Shown here: positions 1 through 7,915 of the stretch, piece by piece
Position numbering within the stretch: position 1 is the stretch's first letter
Layout of the letters: each line of letters starts with the position of its first letter
NCBI GenBank assembly: GCA_944392325.1
Contig: CALXWI010000009.1
Location: forward strand, 1 to 38,148
Reading direction: 5' to 3'
From: an uncultured Alphaproteobacteria bacterium
GTDB lineage: Bacteria; Pseudomonadota; Alphaproteobacteria; RF32; CAG-239
Length of the DNA stretch: 38,148 nucleotides
Program-made: the position numbers and the translations under genes
Notes under the pieces: model-generated
Database searches by the model: none
What the model saw: only the letters and a program-made list of their open reading frames with translations
Told to the model about the DNA's origin: nothing

Positions 1-590
1 AGCCGGTTCATCCAACTGCAGATTCAGAATACCACGCGAGGCGCAAAGTTGCAAGTCGTTTTTGATGTAATCATCAACTTGGGGATTGAGAAGAGAGAGG
101 AGTAAATTAATTTAATAGACAATTTTGTCTAGTAGTTTTAGAGAGAGCGGGTTGTTAGAGGGGATTAGGGTTAAGGAGTGAAAGGGGCGGCGGCGGGAAA
201 GGAGGAAAATGGTGGCGATGTAAAGGATGGGAAAAGGGTAATTGCTCCGGCGGAGCCGGAGGCACAAGCTGTGATACAGCTTGTGGTGGATGGTTGGTTT
301 TAGTGGGTAATATTAAATGTGGCAAATTTTGTCTAGCTGTTTTTAGGAGGCAAGCTATTAGAGGGGGGGGATGAGAGGTGGGGTGTATACTGCCCCAATT
401 TGAGTAGGTAAAAAAAGGGAGGATATTGTCCTAAGTTTGGGCGGTAAAAGAGGGAGGCAAAATAAGATTTAGGTATAGACTAAGTTAATCGGAAGGGGGA
501 TAAAAATTATGATATAATGTTTTGAATAAGCTGGGGGATAAGGTCGCCAATAAAAAAAGGCCATCTTCACAGACAGCCTTTTCAATACAA
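1..590. other. Purine-rich stretch without a convincing gene; imperfect direct repeats
   Basis: The plus strand of this stretch is strongly G/A-rich, with many GGG and GGGG runs. An imperfect direct repeat beginning AATTTTGTCTAG is seen at about 121-163 and again at 325-369. A hairpin lies at about 262-284, with CACAAGCTGT pairing to ACAGCTTGTG. Bases 1-107 are open on both strands: a plus frame ends in TAA at 105-107, and a minus frame runs off the left edge without a visible start codon. I cannot decide whether either is the tail or head of a real gene. No promoter or RNA gene was recognised. Confidence 0.45.
552..582 (-). terminator. Probable Rho-independent terminator after the 595-1368 gene
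   Basis: Read on the minus strand, a stem of about 10 bp with two G-U pairs (AAGGCTGTCT paired with AGATGGCCTT, loop GTGA) is followed by a run of seven T. It starts 13 bases beyond the stop codon of the upstream minus-strand gene. Confidence 0.6.
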
Positions 591-594
591 CAAA

Positions 595-1368
595 TTAATC
601 TTGGCGTTCAAAACACAAAGGATTTACTCCCACACGCACCAAACGCACAAAATCCGTTTTTACAGAAGAAGTCTTCAAGGCTAAGCAGTTGATATTGTCC
701 CAATTTATAAATTGGAGCATACCATTATCCAAATCGCAAACAATTGCTTTCCTGGAAAACTTACGCATTCCTACGCACCAGGATGCTTTGATATCTTTGC
801 CATCTTGTATTTGTAAACGCCCAAAATGAAAACAAAGATTGATTTCATCATCATAAAGTTCAGCCAACTTGAGGCAAGCCTGACGAACTTTTTCAGAATT
901 TAACCAGTCATTGTTATCAAGCAGTAATTCGGCCTTATAACCGTTCTGCGTTGAGAACCTGACCAAATAGGTTTGCGCAAAAACCAAACGCTTTGCTTTT
1001 TTGGCGACATCGGCAGTTACCCAACGTGATGATTGGGCTACAAAATAAGATTTACCAGAAGGTTTTTGGGAATTAATAACTTCAATCCCTTCTACAAAAA
1101 TCGGCTCGTCTTCATCACCGCCGATAATTGTAACAGCCTCACGCCATACAGACGGTACACTAACTTGCACGATGTCTCCATTTTGGAGATGGTTAAACGC
1201 ACAATATCTGGCAAAGCTGTTGTCCATAAACAACTTTACTCTATCTTCCGGAGTTAGCTTTGCTTGCGGTGTTGTATCCGCTTTACACTTATGCAACCCC
1301 ATAAATTCTGCACTTGCATGTCGCATACATCTGTGAGCCAAGCTCAAAGAAACTTCTTGTCCCGCCAT
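595..1368 (-). CDS. Hypothetical protein, 257 aa
   Basis: I do not recognise this protein. It is a full-length open frame with a balanced, soluble-looking composition and no signal peptide or membrane segment. It has scattered cysteines but no repeated metal-binding pattern. The start is the first ATG of the frame, in an AT-rich leader with no Shine-Dalgarno motif. A minus-strand terminator follows the stop, and the two neighbours upstream are also unrecognised, which suggests a lineage-specific gene cluster. A possible promoter is TTGACA at 1437-1442, but the matching -10 (TAAGCC) is poor. Real coding is likely because the frame is long and shadows on the other strand are short. Function is unknown. 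Confidence 0.75.
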   Translation of the reverse strand: MAGQEVSLSLAHRCMRHASAEFMGLHKCKADTTPQAKLTPEDRVKLFMDNSFARYCAFNHLQNGDIVQVSVPSVWREAVTIIGGDEDEPIFVEGIEVINSQKPSGKSYFVAQSSRWVTADVAKKAKRLVFAQTYLVRFSTQNGYKAELLLDNNDWLNSEKVRQACLKLAELYDDEINLCFHFGRLQIQDGKDIKASWCVGMRKFSRKAIVCDLDNGMLQFINWDNINCLALKTSSVKTDFVRLVRVGVNPLCFERQD

Positions 1369-1452
1369 AATTATATAAAATTTAATTAAACAAAAAAATA
1401 AACTATCGTTATCGGCTTAGCATTACTTTGTCTTTTTGTCAACAAATAAAGT

Positions 1453-1489
1453 CAAAAAAAAGAGGTCAAAATATATATCTTGACCTCTT
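1453..1489 (-). terminator. Rho-independent terminator for the 1497-2676 gene pair
   Basis: A perfect 10-bp stem (AAGAGGTCAA at 1460-1469 with TTGACCTCTT at 1480-1489) is followed, on the minus strand, by a T run at 1454-1460. It lies seven bases beyond the stop codon of the upstream gene. Confidence 0.8.
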
Positions 1490-1496
1490 GAAAAAG

Positions 1497-2057
1497 TTAT
1501 TCGATGGCAAATGTTCGCATTAATACCCGCTGTTCATCTGATACTTCATTATCAGGAAGTTCATCAAACACGGCTTTGAGTGCTTCACACATGGCCTGCA
1601 TATCTTTTTTAGTAACTGTTTTTTTCAAGGTATCGGTCACATACTTAACGGCAGCGTCACCTTTACTATGGTTAAACAAATAAGAGCAAATCTCTTTGGT
1701 TGATACCAGTTTAATCCATAGTTTTTGCTGCTCCGGAGTTGCTTTGTGGTATCTGGCAAAGAACAAGTTTACCAGTTTAGGTGCCACAGGTATGCACAAT
1801 TCATGATGTTTGGCCATTTTTTTGAGTAAGAAATTTTGTTCTTCTTCACCCAAGCGGGCAAACGCTCTTGAAGTTGATGCAAACTTTTTAGCAAATTGTT
1901 TTACCTGAGATTTTATCAGCCCTTTCTGGAACTGAATTTCCTTTTTAAAACTCTTACGAAGCGGAGATTTTTTTTCTATTTCTTGAAAACCTTGCTCCAA
2001 CAGCATTACACTTCTCTTCAAAAAAGCATAACAATCAAAAAAATCAGCATAATCCAT
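1497..2057 (-). CDS. Hypothetical helical protein, 186 aa, second gene of a pair
   Basis: This protein was not recognised. It is rich in Lys, Glu, Ala and Leu and looks mostly alpha-helical and cytoplasmic, with no signal peptide or membrane segment. The N-terminus begins MDYADFFDCYAFLK, which resembles the start of the neighbouring 2071-2676 product (MDYIKFNYSYCFIK), including the spacing to a following LE pair. The two genes are 13 bases apart in the same orientation and end at a shared terminator, so they are probably co-transcribed and possibly distant paralogues. The ATG has no Shine-Dalgarno sequence upstream, only A/T-rich leader. Confidence 0.75.
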   Translation of the reverse strand: MDYADFFDCYAFLKRSVMLLEQGFQEIEKKSPLRKSFKKEIQFQKGLIKSQVKQFAKKFASTSRAFARLGEEEQNFLLKKMAKHHELCIPVAPKLVNLFFARYHKATPEQQKLWIKLVSTKEICSYLFNHSKGDAAVKYVTDTLKKTVTKKDMQAMCEALKAVFDELPDNEVSDEQRVLMRTFAIE

Positions 2058-2070
2058 AGTTTTTGTATTT

Positions 2071-2676
2071 TTAAGAATTAAACAAATCTAACAACTTTTT
2101 TATATCTTCATTATCAGAGCCGTAAGCTATTTTAGCCGTTGGCATAGTATTTAAACGCATTTCTTGTATCTGTTTGGCAATTTGGTCATCATCAAAATTA
2201 TGCTCCAACAACCATTTGGCAAAATGATACGCAAAGTCACCACGTTTTGTTGCCTCGTCCAGCATCCATACACAAGCTTGAAAAGACGTCATAATCTCGA
2301 CCATTATCGGTATCTGATTATAGATTTTTTGGGCTTGAGAATTTTGGGGTTTGGCATCAGCAGTTTGCCACAAAAATACCGCCAAGGGGCGATATTTGCC
2401 CTTGCATAATTCCGGATTCCACTTCAGTAAAGATAAATAATGCAACATTTGCTTAAACCAAGCCTTATCATTGCGGTTAGTGATAGCAAATATAGAATCT
2501 TCAGCATTAAATGCGGTGATCATCTGCTTCTGGTGAGATTGCCAATCTTTTAACAATTTAGACAAGTCAGCGACTATATGCCAACCGCTCATTTTGTCTT
2601 GATTGATAATCTTTTCCAGAGCTTTAATTTGATCTTTAATAAAGCAATAACTGTAGTTAAATTTAATATAATCCAT
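2071..2676 (-). CDS. Hypothetical helical protein, 201 aa, first gene of a pair
   Basis: This protein was not recognised. It is soluble, without a signal peptide or membrane segment, rich in Trp, Lys, Gln and Asp, and likely alpha-helical. Its first 25 residues resemble those of the downstream gene product at 1497-2057, which argues for a diverged duplication. The gene is preceded by a good sigma70-type promoter (see 2724-2752), but its ATG lacks a Shine-Dalgarno motif, as do the other unknown genes nearby. Nothing in the sequence indicates a biochemical role. Confidence 0.75.
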   Translation of the reverse strand: MDYIKFNYSYCFIKDQIKALEKIINQDKMSGWHIVADLSKLLKDWQSHQKQMITAFNAEDSIFAITNRNDKAWFKQMLHYLSLLKWNPELCKGKYRPLAVFLWQTADAKPQNSQAQKIYNQIPIMVEIMTSFQACVWMLDEATKRGDFAYHFAKWLLEHNFDDDQIAKQIQEMRLNTMPTAKIAYGSDNEDIKKLLDLFNS

Positions 2677-2723
2677 ACACTAAAATATTTAATAATTAAA
2701 CATAAGAATAACTAAACGTTTTC

Positions 2724-2752
2724 ACCATATATCGCATTGGACAAAATGTCAA
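2724..2752 (-). promoter_or_regulatory. Probable sigma70 promoter for the 2676-1497 gene pair
   Basis: On the minus strand, TTGACA (2752-2747) is separated by 17 bases from TATGGT (2729-2724). The -35 box is a perfect consensus and the -10 is moderate. The start codon lies about 48 bases downstream of the -10 box. Confidence 0.55.
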
Positions 2753-2940
2753 TAAAATATTTGGAAGTTAAATGTAGCTTGGGGAGTTAGGTGGTGGATT
2801 GTTGACTTTGTCTGGTTTTATTGTTTCGGAAAAATATCAAGTTATATGTTTTAGTGAGGTGTTACTCTATTGTCTTTGGCATTTTTTTATGGAAAAGGCT
2901 CGTTGTTATGACGAGCCTTGGTGCTTTTTTTTATAACGCT
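2753..2940. repeat. Intergenic region with dispersed hairpin family copy 1 (2895-2919)
   Basis: Between the unknown gene pair and tolB, a perfect 9-bp stem, AAGGCTCGT (2895-2903) and ACGAGCCTT (2911-2919), is followed on the plus strand by GGTGC and eight T. The hairpin and its flanks resemble two others near 21.7 and 22.05 kb. It could act as a terminator, but the T run faces the plus strand, where no gene ends here, while tolB arrives on the minus strand. Confidence 0.6.
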
Positions 2941-4257
2941 TTAGGGCAGTAGGGGCGACCACGCCGGATCGGACGCGTCAGCCGGAGTAACTACCATACG
3001 CTCGTTATAGCCGGTTAAGTCTATGGTGTAGAGTTTGACCGGTGCGTTGCGGCGCGAGGTGCCTTTGTCTTGGCGGAAATACATCAGCACGCGGCCGTTG
3101 GGCGCCCATACCGGAGCCTCAACCAGATAACCACTGGCCAATAAACGTTCGCCGCTGCCGTCAGGGTACATTACACCGATGTAAAACTCGCCGTTGGCCA
3201 TTTTGGTAAAGGCGATGTAGTCTCCACGCGGCGACCAAACCGGTGTGGCATAGCGGCCGGAACCAAAGCTGATGCGGTGGATGTTGGAGCCGTCGGCGTC
3301 CATAACGTAAAGTTGTTGGTTGCCGCCACGGTCTGAGTTGAAGACAATTTGTGAACCATCCGGCGAGTAGCTCGGGGAGGTATCAATTGAAGTCGGCGAG
3401 GTAATACGTTTGGTTTTGTGGGTTTTTAAGTCCATTTCATAGATGTTGGTTTTGCCGTTGTTGGCATAGCTCAACAAAAGTTTGGAACTATCCGGTGAGA
3501 ATACCGGTGCAAAGGTCATGCCGGGGAAGTTGCCAACCAAGGTTTGGCGGCCGGTTTCGATGTCTAAAATATAAACCTTCGGTATGGTGCCGGAATAAGA
3601 CAGATAGGTGATTTTTTGCATATTAGGTGAAAAACGCGGGGTCAAAACCAATGATGAACCGGAGGTCAGGAATTTGTGATTTTCGCCGTCTTGGTCCATG
3701 ATGGCTAAGCGTTTGACACGGCGGGTGGCCGGGCCGGACTCGGATACATAAACAATGCGGGTGTCAAAGTAGCCTTTTTCACCGGTGAGGCGCTCGTAAA
3801 TGGCATCGGCAATAACGTGGGCAATGCGGCGCCAGTTGTCTTTGGTGGTGGTGAAGGACTGGCCTTTCATTTGGTTTTCGGCAAAGACATCCCACAAGCG
3901 CATTTCAACTTTGAGCTTGTTGGCACCGCTTTCGCTGATGGCGGTTTGAACCAGAGCGTGGGCGTTGATGGCTTTCCAGTCATTAAACTTGGGGGCTTCA
4001 TTGATGGAGGTGAACTCTTGAATATAGCTGTTTTCGGAAATAATACGGAATAAGCCCGAGCGTTCAAGGTCGGCGATGATGACTTCGCGGATGTCTTCAC
4101 CGTAATCTTCAACTGAAGGGGTGGCTGCTATCATCTCCGGAAAGGCGAGCGGCAACGGGTCGCTGACGGCGCCGGTAACATCAATCTGGAGTTCGGCTGA
4201 GGCCGGACGGACAAACAGCAAAGTGAGCAAAGCAACAAGCAAACAGCGTAATTTCAT
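2941..4257 (-). CDS. tolB: TolB, periplasmic beta-propeller of the Tol-Pal system
   Basis: TolB is the periplasmic component of the Tol-Pal complex, which links inner membrane, peptidoglycan and outer membrane during cell constriction. The 438-residue length fits the family. Residues 1-21 form a signal peptide ending in a SAE-type cleavage region. An N-terminal alpha/beta domain is followed by repeated WD40-like propeller blades, visible as motifs such as [30 protein letters not shown] and DPAWSPL. The ATG has only a weak GGAT upstream. The upstream gene is separated by a terminator, so tolB is transcribed on its own here, and the usual partners tolQ, tolR, tolA and pal are not in the window. 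Confidence 0.97.
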   Translation of the reverse strand: MKLRCLLVALLTLLFVRPASAELQIDVTGAVSDPLPLAFPEMIAATPSVEDYGEDIREVIIADLERSGLFRIISENSYIQEFTSINEAPKFNDWKAINAHALVQTAISESGANKLKVEMRLWDVFAENQMKGQSFTTTKDNWRRIAHVIADAIYERLTGEKGYFDTRIVYVSESGPATRRVKRLAIMDQDGENHKFLTSGSSLVLTPRFSPNMQKITYLSYSGTIPKVYILDIETGRQTLVGNFPGMTFAPVFSPDSSKLLLSYANNGKTNIYEMDLKTHKTKRITSPTSIDTSPSYSPDGSQIVFNSDRGGNQQLYVMDADGSNIHRISFGSGRYATPVWSPRGDYIAFTKMANGEFYIGVMYPDGSGERLLASGYLVEAPVWAPNGRVLMYFRQDKGTSRRNAPVKLYTIDLTGYNERMVVTPADASDPAWSPLLP

Positions 4258-4325
4258 ATTTTTTAATCCATAAATAAAAGAATCCCAGTTGGGGCAAGAC
4301 TAACAGAATAAAGTTAAAAAAAAGG

Positions 4326-4362
4326 TAAAAAAAAATACGCTTTCCGCGGTGGAAAAGCGTAT
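4326..4362 (-). terminator. Rho-independent terminator after the 4376-4645 gene
   Basis: An 11-12 bp stem (ATACGCTTTCC at 4335-4345 with GGAAAAGCGTAT ending at 4362) is followed on the minus strand by about nine T at 4326-4334. It separates the small membrane protein gene from tolB. Confidence 0.8.
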
Positions 4363-4375
4363 GAGGTACGGAAAC

Positions 4376-4645
4376 TTACAGTGCCGGTTTGAGCCGCAGA
4401 AATCGGGCAATATGTTCAGGCAGAGGATCCGTACTTTGGAAGCGGTCGAGTTCATCATTCAATTCGCTGACGGATTTGATTTCAACCCAGTGGCGAAAGT
4501 CTTGTGGACGAGTGATGATGTAGCGCTTGCGAATCATCTTTTTTAGCTCTTGGCGTTTTTCTACCAAAGCTTTGTTGGTGTACCAACATGCCCAGAGGAA
4601 AAAGATCAGAGTAATGACAATGGTAATAATGTGCATTGTGCTCAT
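4376..4645 (-). CDS. Small single-pass membrane protein, 89 aa
   Basis: No named family was recognised. Residues about 5-22 form one hydrophobic membrane segment, followed by a basic, hydrophilic cytoplasmic region of about 65 residues. That region contains the stretch KRYIITRPQDFRHWVEIKSV and ends in a charged helical tail. The gene sits alone between tolB and the divergent ruvX, with its own terminator. The first ATG has no clear Shine-Dalgarno motif, and an in-frame ATG three codons later is an alternative start. The frame is likely real because of its position, terminator and organised membrane topology, but the role is unknown. Confidence 0.7.
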   Translation of the reverse strand: MSTMHIITIVITLIFFLWACWYTNKALVEKRQELKKMIRKRYIITRPQDFRHWVEIKSVSELNDELDRFQSTDPLPEHIARFLRLKPAL

Positions 4646-4731
4646 AGTAATATATTTTTTATAATTGTAATTTAGTATGGAGATTGTTAATATCTATCAG
4701 ATAATTTGTCAATAGTTTTGAGGGATGAATT

Positions 4732-5190
4732 TTGAATATTAAGGAATTTAAGGCCGCGTTGAAGCCTTATAAGGCGATTATCGGTTTTGATTATGGGGCG
4801 AAAAGGTTGGGAATTGCGGTGTCGGATTTGCTATGGATGGTGGCTACTCCGTATAAGATTTTGTATCGCTCAACTTGGGATAAAGATTTGGCGGCGCTGA
4901 AACAGATTATTGATGAAAAAGAGGTGCAGGCCATTGTTATCGGGCTGCCGTTGCAGATGAACGGTGAAGAAGGTCCCATTGCGCAGGAAGTGCGGGAGTT
5001 TGCCGCTAAGCTGACGGAGGCTTGGGGGCTGCCGATTTTGTTTTGGGATGAGAGATTGTCATCAGCGGCAGCAGAAAACTTTTTGATTAAAGAAGTTGAT
5101 TTATCGCGCGCCAAGCGCAAAAAGGTACTTGATGCTTCAGCTGCAGGTTTTATTTTGCAAGGGGCGCTGGATGCCTTGCGCTATGCTTGA
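4732..5190 (+). CDS. ruvX: RuvX/YqgF family Holliday-junction resolvase-like nuclease
   Basis: This family (YqgF/RuvX) has an RNase H-like fold. Members are implicated in 16S rRNA 5' end maturation and in resolving Holliday junctions. The 152 residues cover the whole fold. IIGFDYGAKRLGIAVSD (residues 16-32) carries the first catalytic aspartate (D20), WDERLSS carries the acidic residue of the middle motif, and DASAAGFILQGALD holds the C-terminal aspartate. The start is TTG at 4732: AGGG at 4721-4724 lies seven bases before it, while the nearby ATG at 4725 is in another frame and quickly stops. The 3' end overlaps the convergent amidase gene by ten bases. Confidence 0.93.
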   Translation: MNIKEFKAALKPYKAIIGFDYGAKRLGIAVSDLLWMVATPYKILYRSTWDKDLAALKQIIDEKEVQAIVIGLPLQMNGEEGPIAQEVREFAAKLTEAWGLPILFWDERLSSAAAENFLIKEVDLSRAKRKKVLDASAAGFILQGALDALRYA

Positions 5191-5897
5191 GGCGGATTGA
5201 AGCTGAGGGCAACAGCCTGCAAGGTGCGCAAAAACAGCTCAGAATCCAGAATATGGTGCGGCGGAACCGGATTGTTGACCAAGTGCTGGATGTCTTTATC
5301 TATCTGGGTTAAAGTGGGCAGAAAGCGGCGGCAAAAAGCATAAGCCGAGGCTGATATTAGCTCCGGTGATGAGGTTGGGTAGCCGATTGCCTCCAGAAGC
5401 TTGGGAATGGAGGTTTCTTTGCTGCGGCTGCGGCGGTTGTACCACAGGCCAATGCCTTGCTCAGCCAAAAGCTGCCACGGAAAGTGCGAACCGGGGTCGG
5501 GTTTGCGCTCGGGGGCAGAATCAGAATGGCCGATGATGTTATATGGGGCAATGTTATAGCGGCTGATAATATCGCGGCTGAGCTCCATTAAAGCTCCGAT
5601 TTGAACCGAAGGGTAGGTGCTTTGACCAAGCAAAGGGTGCTCCAGCTCAATGCCGATGGAGCGATTGTTTAAGTCAGCTTCACCACGCCATTCTCCGCGG
5701 CCGGCGTGGTAGGCCTTGAGGTCTTCAGGGACCATAAGGGTAATATCGCCTCGGGTGGAAATGTAGTAATGGCACGAGGTTTTGGTTTCCATTAAAATAG
5801 AGGCAAAAGTTTCAAGCGAAAAAGCGTTGCAATGAAACATCAGCAGGTCAATGCTGCGGGTGCGTTTTTCATAATCCGGCAATAGGTATTGGTGCAT
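5181..5897 (-). CDS. N-acetylmuramoyl-L-alanine amidase, AmpD/AmiD type
   Basis: This is a zinc amidase of the Amidase_2 family, which cleaves the bond between N-acetylmuramic acid and L-alanine in peptidoglycan fragments. The presumed zinc ligands are visible as H22 (FHCNA), H124 (GHSD) and D134 (KPDPG), with E84 in SIGIELEHP as the conserved acidic residue. No signal peptide is seen, which favours a cytoplasmic, AmpD-like role in muropeptide recycling. However, the spacing resembles AmiD, and the 238-residue length leaves a C-terminal helical extension of unknown use. The start has a good AGGAG upstream. It follows djlA by nine bases and probably belongs to the same transcript. Confidence 0.88.
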   Translation of the reverse strand: MHQYLLPDYEKRTRSIDLLMFHCNAFSLETFASILMETKTSCHYYISTRGDITLMVPEDLKAYHAGRGEWRGEADLNNRSIGIELEHPLLGQSTYPSVQIGALMELSRDIISRYNIAPYNIIGHSDSAPERKPDPGSHFPWQLLAEQGIGLWYNRRSRSKETSIPKLLEAIGYPTSSPELISASAYAFCRRFLPTLTQIDKDIQHLVNNPVPPHHILDSELFLRTLQAVALSFNPPQA

Positions 5898-5906
5898 TAT
5901 AATCTC

Positions 5907-7079
5907 CTATAATTTGCGGCTGTTCATGATGTATTGGTAAGCCTCGTTGATTTCAGCCATTTTGAGAGTATAGCGTTTGATTTCAGCCTCGGAGGCGCCT
6001 TGGGCGGAAGCATTGTCTGGGTGCCAGGTCATAATCAGCTCTTTCCAGCGGGCTTTGATTTCGGTATTGCCGGCAGAGGGGGATACCCCTAAAATATCGT
6101 AGTAGTTTTGCAACGGTGTACCTGATGATGACGGACGCGGCTGGTAGCGGTCGTAGATGATGTCAAAATTAGAATCGTTGAGCTCAATGATGTAGGCGGT
6201 GTTCTTCAAAATATCAAGCTGTTCTTTTTGAATGGAGCCGTCGGCTGAGGCTATCTTGAAGAGGTTGTCGATAATGTTTTCTTTTAAGTCAAGGTTGTCT
6301 TTGGCAATGAGCGAGAGTTGTTTGGCGTATTTTTCATAGTCATCGGCGGTGGATTTGGCCTCGTTGAAAATGGCGGCGATTTTGCTGTTTTGGTCATAGG
6401 AGAGCTCAAACATTTTCTTAAACGTGCGAATCTCATTTTCACTGACGACGCCGTCGGCTTTGGCCAGCTTGGCCGAAAGAGCCGCCATGGCTTGGACAAA
6501 GGCAAATTTGCGGGCCTCGGCAGAGTGGAGGTAGAGCTTGACAAAGTTTATCTTGGACCAAAAGCGCGATAGCAAGTTGAGGCTTAGTTTGTGGCTCAAA
6601 CGCCCCAAACGGAGGTAGTCGGCAGCAAAACCCAAACATACACCAATGAAAATGAGCAGGTTGGAATGGAAACTAAAGCCGATGATGGCGCCTAAAATCT
6701 TGCACCAATGTTGGTTCCAAAAGGTTTCAAACAAGGACTTGAAACGGTTGGCGAAAAGGTTGTTGGGCATATCAAACATAAAATGCCCGAGGATAAACAG
6801 GATAATAAAACCCGGAAGCCCAAAGGTGAGCGCGCCTAATAAGCCGCCCCAGATAATGCCGAACAAACTGCCGTCAATGCGGTTGTAGTATTTGTAAAAA
6901 CGGTAGGGCAGCAAAATGCGGATGTTGTCATCAATCTGGCTCAAGTATTGTTTGATGAGCTTGCGAATGATGGTGCGGTCAATCAAAATATGGCCGAGAA
7001 ACATTCCCCATAAAAAACCGACGGCTCCGAAAAAACGGAGACCTATGACTGCCAGAGTTAATTTGCCTATCGGAAACAT
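5907..7079 (-). CDS. djlA: DjlA-like membrane-anchored co-chaperone (TerB + J domain)
   Basis: This is a DnaJ-type co-chaperone that stimulates DnaK through a C-terminal J domain at about residues 325-390, with HPD at 353-355 (TWHPDN). Before it, residues about 195-310 form a TerB-like helical domain with repeated ADG acidic motifs (LAKADGVVSENE, IASADGSIQKE), as in DjlA. The N-terminal half contains several glycine-rich hydrophobic segments, more than the single anchor of E. coli DjlA, so this is an extended membrane region of 390 residues total. The gene lies 74 bases after pgeF and just before the amidase gene. The start has only a weak ribosome-binding site. Confidence 0.85.
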   Translation of the reverse strand: MFPIGKLTLAVIGLRFFGAVGFLWGMFLGHILIDRTIIRKLIKQYLSQIDDNIRILLPYRFYKYYNRIDGSLFGIIWGGLLGALTFGLPGFIILFILGHFMFDMPNNLFANRFKSLFETFWNQHWCKILGAIIGFSFHSNLLIFIGVCLGFAADYLRLGRLSHKLSLNLLSRFWSKINFVKLYLHSAEARKFAFVQAMAALSAKLAKADGVVSENEIRTFKKMFELSYDQNSKIAAIFNEAKSTADDYEKYAKQLSLIAKDNLDLKENIIDNLFKIASADGSIQKEQLDILKNTAYIIELNDSNFDIIYDRYQPRPSSSGTPLQNYYDILGVSPSAGNTEIKARWKELIMTWHPDNASAQGASEAEIKRYTLKMAEINEAYQYIMNSRKL

Positions 7080-7153
7080 TGGTGTGCTGCTCTTTGTGTT
7101 GGTTGGGTTAAAAACATGCTCATTATAACCAAAAACGGATAATTAATAAAGGG

Positions 7154-7915
7154 TTATAAAATGATGGTTGATAACTCTACCGGAAAGTCGTGGGGAGAGG
7201 TAATCAGCCCTTGGTGGGTGTCGCGGCGGTAGCTATACCAGTTGGCGGCATCGGTATAAGTATCAATGCCGGAGTTGATGACGTTGTTAACCCCTAGGTG
7301 CAGGAGTTTATCGCGGATATAGCCGCTTAAGTCAAAAAGGTAATGCTCGGCACGGGGAGAGGGGATGAAATAGGCCGCATTAGCTGACGACTGAGCCATA
7401 AACTGAGTGCGGACTTCAGCCCCCATTTCAAAAGATGGTTGTTGGATGCAAGGGCCGATGGCGGCGGCAATCGAATCTACTTGGGCGCCGTGTTGGAGCA
7501 TCAAGTTAAGGGTATTTTCAATCACGCCTTTGAAGGCTCCGCGCCAGCCACCATGGGCGGCGCCGATGACGCTGTGGGCATAATCGGCAAACAAAACCGG
7601 TGCGCAGTCGGCAGTGCCGATGCATAAAATAATGTCTTTAGTGGTGGTGACGGCGCCATCAGCGGTGATTTGGTTCATGGAAGGAGAATCGACAAAGACG
7701 ACATCAGCCGAAACACCTTGATTGAGGCGCAAAAGGCGAGTGGTATCAAGCCCGTAATGCGCGGCGATGGTTTGGTAATTTTGGCGGATATGCTCGGGAT
7801 TGTCAGCTGAACGGCTGTTGAGGTTGAGGCTAAAATAGCGCCCTTGAGAGGCACCCCCGAGGCGCCCGAAAAAGCAATGTTTGTCAGGGGCAAGATTGGG
7901 TGATAACCATTCCAT
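7154..7915 (-). CDS. pgeF: PgeF/YfiH (LACC1-type) multifunctional purine enzyme or peptidoglycan editing factor
   Basis: This is a member of the 'multicopper polyphenol oxidase/laccase' YfiH family. E. coli YfiH removes mis-incorporated serine from peptidoglycan precursors, and the mammalian relative FAMIN/LACC1 acts on purine nucleosides. The family's catalytic Cys/His set is visible: AAHGGWRG, GPCIQQPSFEMG and YRRDTHQG. The 253-residue length is typical. The ATG overlaps the deoB stop by one base (TAATG), giving translational coupling with a nucleoside-salvage operon. That placement, directly after deoB, supports a purine nucleoside activity in this organism, although the downstream amidase keeps the cell-wall reading possible. 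Confidence 0.93.
   Translation of the reverse strand: MEWLSPNLAPDKHCFFGRLGGASQGRYFSLNLNSRSADNPEHIRQNYQTIAAHYGLDTTRLLRLNQGVSADVVFVDSPSMNQITADGAVTTTKDIILCIGTADCAPVLFADYAHSVIGAAHGGWRGAFKGVIENTLNLMLQHGAQVDSIAAAIGPCIQQPSFEMGAEVRTQFMAQSSANAAYFIPSPRAEHYLFDLSGYIRDKLLHLGVNNVINSGIDTYTDAANWYSYRRDTHQGLITSPHDFPVELSTIIL

Noticed and set aside
1..107. Possible gene ends on both strands at the left edge
   Set aside because: Both a plus frame ending at 105-107 and a minus frame leaving the window are open, but neither has a recognisable domain or, for the minus frame, a start codon.
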